A stretch of DNA of 64,000 nt from Flammeovirgaceae bacterium 311 (GTDB lineage Bacteria; Bacteroidota; Bacteroidia; Cytophagales; Cyclobacteriaceae). Shown piece by piece: positions 59,364 through 64,000 of this stretch (position 1 is its first letter; each line of letters begins with the position of its first letter). The stretch is taken from contig CP004371.1 of the NCBI GenBank assembly GCA_000597885.1, forward strand, positions 1,240,001-1,304,000. The letters run 5' to 3'. The position numbers were made by a program, and so were the translations under genes. Below the pieces are notes generated by a model. That model ran no database searches. It was not told the DNA's origin and was given only the letters and a program-made list of their open reading frames with translations.

Positions 59364-59657
59364 CTATTCCATAATTATTTTAAAATACCTGACCTCATCC
59401 AGCAGCATGATCTTCAGGATGTACAGGCCTGCAGCTTGAGCAGAGGCATGTACTTCCGTCACTGCTTCATTTGGCATTAAGTCCACAGGGTAAGTCATGC
59501 CTCCAGGAGAGATTAATACGGCTTCCCGGATACTTCCCTGGGGCAGGGTAATCCAAAACCGCCCAGATTGTGCAGGATTAGGATAAAGGATGATTAGGGC
59601 CCCACTTGGGTCATTGATCCCGGTGACGGACTCATCCCATCGCTGTCGTAGCTCCAC
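59364..59657 (-). pseudogene. Orphan T9SS type A C-terminal sorting domain
   Basis: The frame encodes a nearly complete T9SS sorting domain: ILYPNPAQSGRFWITLP at the start, AGLYILKIMLLDEVRYFKIIM at the end. The domain normally sits at the C-terminus of a large secreted protein, which is missing here; the sequence upstream belongs to the GltD-like pseudogene in another frame. It is therefore the tail of a lost gene, joined by deletion or rearrangement. This confirms the organism has (or had) a type IX secretion system. Confidence 0.7.
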
Positions 59658-61006
59658 TCGTGGATGCCCATTTTCTGGCTCACCAGGTTGGTAAAGGGGT
59701 TGGGCCGCTCCTTGATAGGTTTGCCCTGGCAGAACAGATCAATGGAAACAGCCGCATGGTGTCCGTGAGCAACAGCCGTGATAATATTTTCGGGGCCAAA
59801 GGCTGCATCGCCGCCAAAGAACACCCGGGGGTGGGTAGACTGAAAAGTAAGCCAGTCGACCACCGGCATCTCCCATTTATCAAATTCCAGACCCAGATCA
59901 CGCTCAATCCAGGGAAAACTATTCTCCTGGCCAATGGCAATCAGCACCTCGTCGGCTTCAATAAAAACGTCAGGCTCGCCGGTGGGCAACAGCTGGCGTT
60001 TGCCATTCTTATCATACACTGCTCTTACCTTTTCGAACTTCATGCCCACCAGTTTACCCTTCTTCACTTCGAAGCTTAGGGGCACGTGGTTATCGAAGAT
60101 CTGTATGTCCTCATGCATGGCATCTTCTTATTCCCAGGGTGATGCTTTCATGTCGGCAAAAGGGCTGCGCACCACCACCTTTACCTGCTCGCCACCCAGG
60201 CGTCGGGAGGTACGGCAGCAGTCCATGGCTGTATTGCCACCCCCCAGCACTATTACTTTTTTGCCAATGGAGCTGATGTGTTCAAAGGCTACAGAAGCGA
60301 GCCATTCAATGCCCACATGTATATAGGAAGCTCCCTCCTGCCGCCCGGGCAGGTTGGGCAAATCATGGCCCCGCGGGGCACCAGTTCCTACAAAAACAGC
60401 ATCGTAGCCTTTTTCCAGCACTTCTTTCAGGCTGCTCACATAAGTGAGAAGCTGGGTATGAATGCCCATGTCCAGAATATAGTCCACCTCCTCCCGGAGC
60501 ATATGCTCGGGCAGGCGAAAAGCGAGTATCTGGCTGCGCATCATCCCTCCACCCAGGATTTGCTCGTCGAAGAGGTGCAGCTCCTAACCCTGGGGTGCCA
60601 GGTCGCGGGCAACGGTGAGCGAAGCCGGACCGCCGCCGATCAGGGCTATTTTTTTACCATTGGGGGTAAAAGGCCCCTGCGGCATCAGCTGGCGTACGGC
60701 ACCTTTGTTATCTGCGGCTACGCGCTTGAGGCGGCAGATGGCCACCGGCTCCTTCTCTACCCGCACCCGCCGGCAGGCTGGTTCTCAGGGACGGTCGCAG
60801 GTGCGGCCCAGCACACCGGGAAATACATTTGATTCCCAGTTGATCATGTAGGCCTCAGTATATTTTTCCGCTGCGATCAGGCGAATGTATTCGGGAACCG
60901 GTGTGTGGGCGGGACAGGCATACTGGCAGTCAACAACTTTGTGGTAATACTCCGGATTTTGGGTGTTGGCAGGATCCATGGCAACAGCTGTCAAAAAACG
61001 AAACAT
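59594..61006 (-). pseudogene. GltD-like FAD/NAD(P) oxidoreductase pseudogene (three in-frame stops)
   Basis: Read as one frame from 61006, the product matches the small subunit of glutamate synthase and relatives. It has a [4Fe-4S] N-terminal domain (DCQYACPAHTPVPEY), an FAD-binding GGGPASLTVARDLA, and an NAD(P)-binding VIVLGGGNTAMDCCR. The frame is broken by TGA at about 60785 (in CDRP*EPAC, where Cys is expected), TAG at about 60582 (in APQG*ELHLFD, Tyr expected) and TAA at about 60126 (in SPWE*EDAMHED, Lys expected). No frameshift is needed. The 3' end is lost into the T9SS remnant. Non-functional. Confidence 0.8.
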
Positions 61007-61266
61007 AGCAGTGCATCAAGCTTACCCTAAGCTGCTGTATAGATTTTGCATTTTGTAGTAGAATTCCTAGCTTTTTTCCTAATAAGTTGAGTAGATCGTT
61101 CTATAAGTTGTTACAGGAGAGTTAGATATGCCAGGGGCTCCTGCCGGTAGGTGAAATTTCATAATTTTACTTAATAACATACACCTCCACTTCCTGTCCT
61201 TTAATTGTACTTTTCTTCCTGATGTTTTTATCGATAATTGTTACCTTGCAATCCAAAATTTCTGCA

Positions 61267-61638
61267 ATGGAAAAATTAAGTAGCATACAGGTACAATTTA
61301 AGGCAAACAAAAAAATAGAACTGAACAGATTAAGTGCATTCATAGAGCGCGTTCAGTCTGAATTAATGTCTGGCGCTACCTTTACCGGTAGCATCCAGAC
61401 AGAAGATTATCTTTACAGCAGTATCACTGATATACTGGATTTTGAAGGATTGTACAGCGAACACGCTGCACAGAACTGGCATATTACCTTCAACAAGGGT
61501 GGCCTGCGTGTTTCAGTACACTTTCAGGATTACCAAAACGAAGCTGGTGTGGGTGTCGCTACCTTCAACCACGATGTGGAGCGTAACCAGAAGTTCAAAA
61601 ACATGGTGCTGTCTGTGCTCGACACAGAGCTGCGTTGA
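61267..61638 (+). CDS. Small conserved hypothetical protein, 123 aa
   Basis: Starts MEKLSSIQVQFKANKKIELN at ATG 61267; the upstream extension to 61222 is a less likely start. Alpha/beta composition with IERVQSELMSGATFTGS and a final helix NQKFKNMVLSVLDTEL. No signal peptide. I cannot name a family, but the clean coding pattern and chromosomal context support a real gene. A strong terminator follows. Confidence 0.7.
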   Translation: MEKLSSIQVQFKANKKIELNRLSAFIERVQSELMSGATFTGSIQTEDYLYSSITDILDFEGLYSEHAAQNWHITFNKGGLRVSVHFQDYQNEAGVGVATFNHDVERNQKFKNMVLSVLDTELR

Positions 61639-61724
61639 TCACTTAGTTTTTAAAGCAACACCTTTATGTTGACAAATTTAGGGCATGATACTCATAACTC
61701 ATGAGACCTAAATTTTAAACTAAT

Positions 61725-61760
61725 AAAACAGCCCCGGAAATAATTCCGGGGCTGTTTTAT
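61725..61760. terminator. Bidirectional terminator between convergent genes
   Basis: AACAGCCCCGGAA and TTCCGGGGCTGTT form a perfect 13-bp stem with a 4-base loop and A/T runs on both sides. It serves the 123-aa gene and the HAD gene. Confidence 0.85.
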
Positions 61761-61779
61761 TAATATGATATCTATGGTA

Positions 61780-62463
61780 TTAACGTTTCACACCAGCTGC
61801 AGGCAGTAAGTCTTTTAAGGCCAGATCGGTATAATCCCGCACAAAAGCAATGATGTTATCATACTGGCTGAATTCATCTTTTTCGTGCATGGTGGTAAGC
61901 ACTACGCAGGGCATGCCGGCATTACGGGCAGCTTCTACTCCTTTGGGTGCATCCTCAAAAACCACACATGCTTCTGGCTTTACCCCCAGAAGCTGTGCTC
62001 CCTTCAGAAAGGTTTCCGGATGTGGTTTGCTGGTGGTTACATCATCAGCGCTCACCAGGGCACTGAAGTAGTGGCGTATGTTTAAGTTATCGAGCACAAA
62101 GTCTACGTTAAACATTATGGCCGCAGAACCTATAGCCATCTTGATTCCTGCATCATGAGCCTGCTGAAGAATGCTATCGAGCCCGTCTATCAACTTTAGG
62201 TGCGGTAAGAATTCTTTTTGATAACTTTTCTCTTTTTCAACAGAGATTCTGTCTGCTTCTTCGGCAGAGAAATGATCAGGACCGAATATGCGCGCCAGCA
62301 GCTCACTGTTTTTACCATACATCTGCACCTTCACCTCCTCTACGCTTAGCTGCGCGCCAAGCTCTTTGGTAAGTACGTTGTGCCATGCAGTGGTGTGGTA
62401 TTGCATGTCATCGATCATGGTGCCGTTCAGGTCAAATAAAAATGCTTTAGGTGTAAATTTCAT
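61780..62463 (-). CDS. HAD-superfamily beta-phosphoglucomutase-like phosphatase, 227 aa
   Basis: Motif I FLFDLNGTMIDD (Asp residues 10 and, with Asn in place of the second Asp, DLNGT), cap domain, motif II AIGSAA, motif III Lys in TTSKPHPETF and motif IV VVFEDAPKGVEAARNAGM. The DLNGT form (Asn instead of the acid/base Asp) is found in part of the family and can shift the activity from mutase to phosphatase. Start ATG 62463. A role in sugar phosphate metabolism is likely; the neighbouring Nudix regulator fits a sugar context. Confidence 0.85.
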   Translation of the reverse strand: MKFTPKAFLFDLNGTMIDDMQYHTTAWHNVLTKELGAQLSVEEVKVQMYGKNSELLARIFGPDHFSAEEADRISVEKEKSYQKEFLPHLKLIDGLDSILQQAHDAGIKMAIGSAAIMFNVDFVLDNLNIRHYFSALVSADDVTTSKPHPETFLKGAQLLGVKPEACVVFEDAPKGVEAARNAGMPCVVLTTMHEKDEFSQYDNIIAFVRDYTDLALKDLLPAAGVKR

Positions 62464-62729
62464 GCTTTGGGTAAGACTGTCTGATGAATGCTGAATAGTT
62501 GTGCCTAATAGTAATAATGCTGTTTCTGTACGCTATTAATTTACGAACAGACGGAAAATGTACTTTAAAAATAACCAGCCACGGCAAATTTGCAGCTGTT
62601 TTCGCACTACAAATCTGCTTAATTTAATGAGCCAACACAGCAATTACTCTGCTCCTTGCATAAAATAACCATGTAATCTGAATTTTATGCTGAATTTCCA
62701 GCCACAAAAACAGAAAGTGATGTTGTAAC

Positions 62730-62762
62730 TTGTTACTTTGCTTTGTTCACATAATATATTTG
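62730..62762 (+). promoter_or_regulatory. Bacteroidota-type promoter candidate
   Basis: TATATTTG at 62755-62762 fits the -7 consensus TAnnTTTG of Bacteroidota primary-sigma promoters, with a TTG at 62730-62732 near the -33 position. It is about 100 bases upstream of the Nudix gene. It contrasts with the TATAAT boxes of the accessory region. Confidence 0.4.
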
Positions 62763-62860
62763 TAAATTAAACCTGGCTTGACATACCCCTGCACCGGAAC
62801 TGCTGTTTACCGGCTGGGTAGCTCTTAAGTCTATGGAGTAATCGATACAACGTTCATAAA

Positions 62861-63568
62861 ATGATTAAATATGCCGGCCAAACCAGGTTTCTGGTTGCAG
62901 TAGACTGTATTATATTCGGGTTCGATGGTGAAAATTTTAAGCTTCTGTTAATCCAGCGTGGCTTTGCTCCTGAAAAAAATAAATGGAGCCTTATGGGTGG
63001 ATTTCTTCAGCCAAATGAAAGTCTGGATACCGCCGCTGACCGTATCCTGAAACAGCTAACAGGCCTTGATAATGTGTTTATGGAACAAATGGAGGTGTTC
63101 AGCAACCCTGATCGTGATCCGGTAGAAAGAACCCTTGCTGTTGTCTATGTAGCTTTGGTGGATATTCAGAAATACAAAAAACAGCTTAGTCAGGAATATC
63201 ATGCACAATGGTTTGATATCAATGAAATTCCCCACCTGATTTTCGACCATGAAGAAATGGTGGAAAAAGCCAAAAACAGACTCCGCTACAAAGCTGCTTT
63301 GCACCCCATTTTGTTTGAGCTGCTGCCCGATAAATTTACCCTGCCCCAGCTGCAGGCCCTCTATACCGGCCTCTACGAAACCGAGTTCGATAAAAGAAAT
63401 TTTAGCCGAAAGGTGCTTTCTACAGGTTTTCTGATCAAACAAAAAGAAAAAGATAAAGAGAATTCAAAGAAGGGTGCTTATTACTACAAACTGGATCAGG
63501 AAAAGTACAAGAGCGGTTTTCAGGACTTTCTTAATTTTATTCCCAGACCTGAAAACCTGGTTTTCTAG
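62861..63568 (+). CDS. Nudix-domain transcriptional regulator (NrtR/AraR-like), 235 aa
   Basis: N-terminal Nudix domain (about 10-145): WSLMGGFLQPNESLDTAADRIL corresponds to the Nudix box, but key Glu residues of the REUXEE core are missing, so it is probably a ligand-binding, not a hydrolysing, domain. The C-terminal winged helix (about 155-230) contains LPQLQALYTGLYETEFDKRNFSRKVL and FLIKQKEK. In Bacteroides a member of this group regulates arabinose use. The target operon is unseen; the adjacent DUF819 gene or sugar enzymes may be controlled. Confidence 0.8.
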   Translation: MIKYAGQTRFLVAVDCIIFGFDGENFKLLLIQRGFAPEKNKWSLMGGFLQPNESLDTAADRILKQLTGLDNVFMEQMEVFSNPDRDPVERTLAVVYVALVDIQKYKKQLSQEYHAQWFDINEIPHLIFDHEEMVEKAKNRLRYKAALHPILFELLPDKFTLPQLQALYTGLYETEFDKRNFSRKVLSTGFLIKQKEKDKENSKKGAYYYKLDQEKYKSGFQDFLNFIPRPENLVF

Positions 63569-63682
63569 TATGACTGGGATTGGCATATCGGTAAAGTTGC
63601 TGTTTTCAAGGTATTTTAACCTCTGCTATTCAGATCCAGACTAATGGAAAGCCTGGCTGCTCTTCATTATAAGTAAACCACC

Positions 63683-64000
63683 ATGTCTGTTCCGGCATTA
63701 ACCCTTTGGTCTTTCTTCCTGCTCCTTTTTCCTGCGGTAACACAGTGGGGAGAAAAGCGGTATCAGCCCCTGCGCTGGGTTGGCGCCATGACGATTTGCT
63801 ACCTCTGCGGACTGCTGATTGGAAATGTGCCGGTCATTCCCATTCCAAATAATCTGCTCAATACAGTTACCGAGGCTAGCGTGAGCCTGGCTATTCCTGC
63901 CATGCTGTTTACGGCGCATCCCAGGCAGCTGCTTAGTGGCGGCAGGCAATCTTTAATGGCCTTCGGCTTTGCCTCCCTGGCGGCGGCAATTGGTGCTGTT
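63683..64000 (+). CDS. DUF819-family integral membrane protein (5' part, cut by window end)
   Basis: Starts at ATG 63683 and runs off the window. The first 106 residues hold several hydrophobic segments: LTLWSFFLLLFPAVTQWGEK, WVGAMTICYLCGLLIGN and MAFGFASLAAAIGAV. The arrangement QWGEKRYQPLRWVGAM with CYLCGLLIGN and VSLAIPAMLFTAHPRQLL is typical of the DUF819 (YjcL-like) membrane family, which has about ten helices. Function not established; possibly transport. It follows the Nudix regulator by 114 bases. Confidence 0.7.
   Translation, partial: MSVPALTLWSFFLLLFPAVTQWGEKRYQPLRWVGAMTICYLCGLLIGNVPVIPIPNNLLNTVTEASVSLAIPAMLFTAHPRQLLSGGRQSLMAFGFASLAAAIGAV

Noticed and set aside
60785-60787. TGA as selenocysteine codon in the GltD-like gene
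   Set aside because: Two additional stops (TAG, TAA) occur in the same frame, so decay is simpler; no downstream hairpin evaluated as convincing.

Overview
The window looks like DNA from a member of the Bacteroidota, probably the order Cytophagales. The right part carries a type IX secretion (T9SS) sorting domain, a Nudix/winged-helix regulator of the kind typical of this phylum, many lipoproteins and signal-peptide proteins, a GH9 cellulase with an N-terminal Ig-like domain, and a TAnnTTTG-type promoter. The genus assignment is not attempted; phylum-level placement is an inference from these families.

Layout. (1) 0-4 kb: AT-rich accessory block of minus-strand genes, including a 480-aa single-subunit polymerase-like protein with three A-family motifs. 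Genes here and at 19.9 and 26.1 kb are preceded by a shared bipartite promoter-like element (GTAAAC, exactly 18 bp, TATAAT). (2) 4.9-19.25 kb: a gene-cassette array. Short minus-strand genes of mostly unknown function, many secreted or membrane, are separated by about 66-130 bp attC-like recombination sites. No integron integrase is visible, so the array fits the description of a CALIN (cluster of attC sites lacking an integrase). Two complete IS1182-family elements and one left-end remnant sit at the same point of attC sites, and two degenerate group II intron-like remnants sit in two others. (3) 19.4-25.6 kb: unknown genes, a DUF2384 (Xre/MbcA/ParS) antitoxin-like protein, an ART-like protein and two divergent secreted proteins. 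(4) 25.7-36.85 kb: plasmid-derived DNA with a Rep_3 initiator, 21-bp iterons, a tyrosine recombinase, candidate att repeats, an integrase remnant, and a GH9 cellulase between two 17-bp direct repeats.

(5) 36.9-57.9 kb: the most coherent locus. Nine tightly packed minus-strand genes encode eight secreted proteins, of which seven are clear paralogues and one (the 853-aa protein) is a likely divergent relative, plus a secreted HExxH metallopeptidase. On the divergent side lie an ECF sigma factor, an overlapping anti-sigma/TPR membrane protein, a 49-aa membrane peptide and, convergent with these, a periplasmic TPR-CHAT protease with a C-terminal membrane anchor. I read this as an envelope sensing/proteolysis system: the CHAT protein and the TPR anti-sigma protein would control the sigma factor, which would drive the paralogue operon. 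This wiring is inference from gene order.

(6) 58.4-64 kb: chromosomal-type genes: a DnaQ-like exonuclease, a GltD-like pseudogene with three in-frame stop codons joined to an orphan T9SS sorting domain, a small conserved protein, a beta-phosphoglucomutase-like HAD enzyme, a Nudix/NrtR-like regulator and the start of a DUF819 membrane protein.
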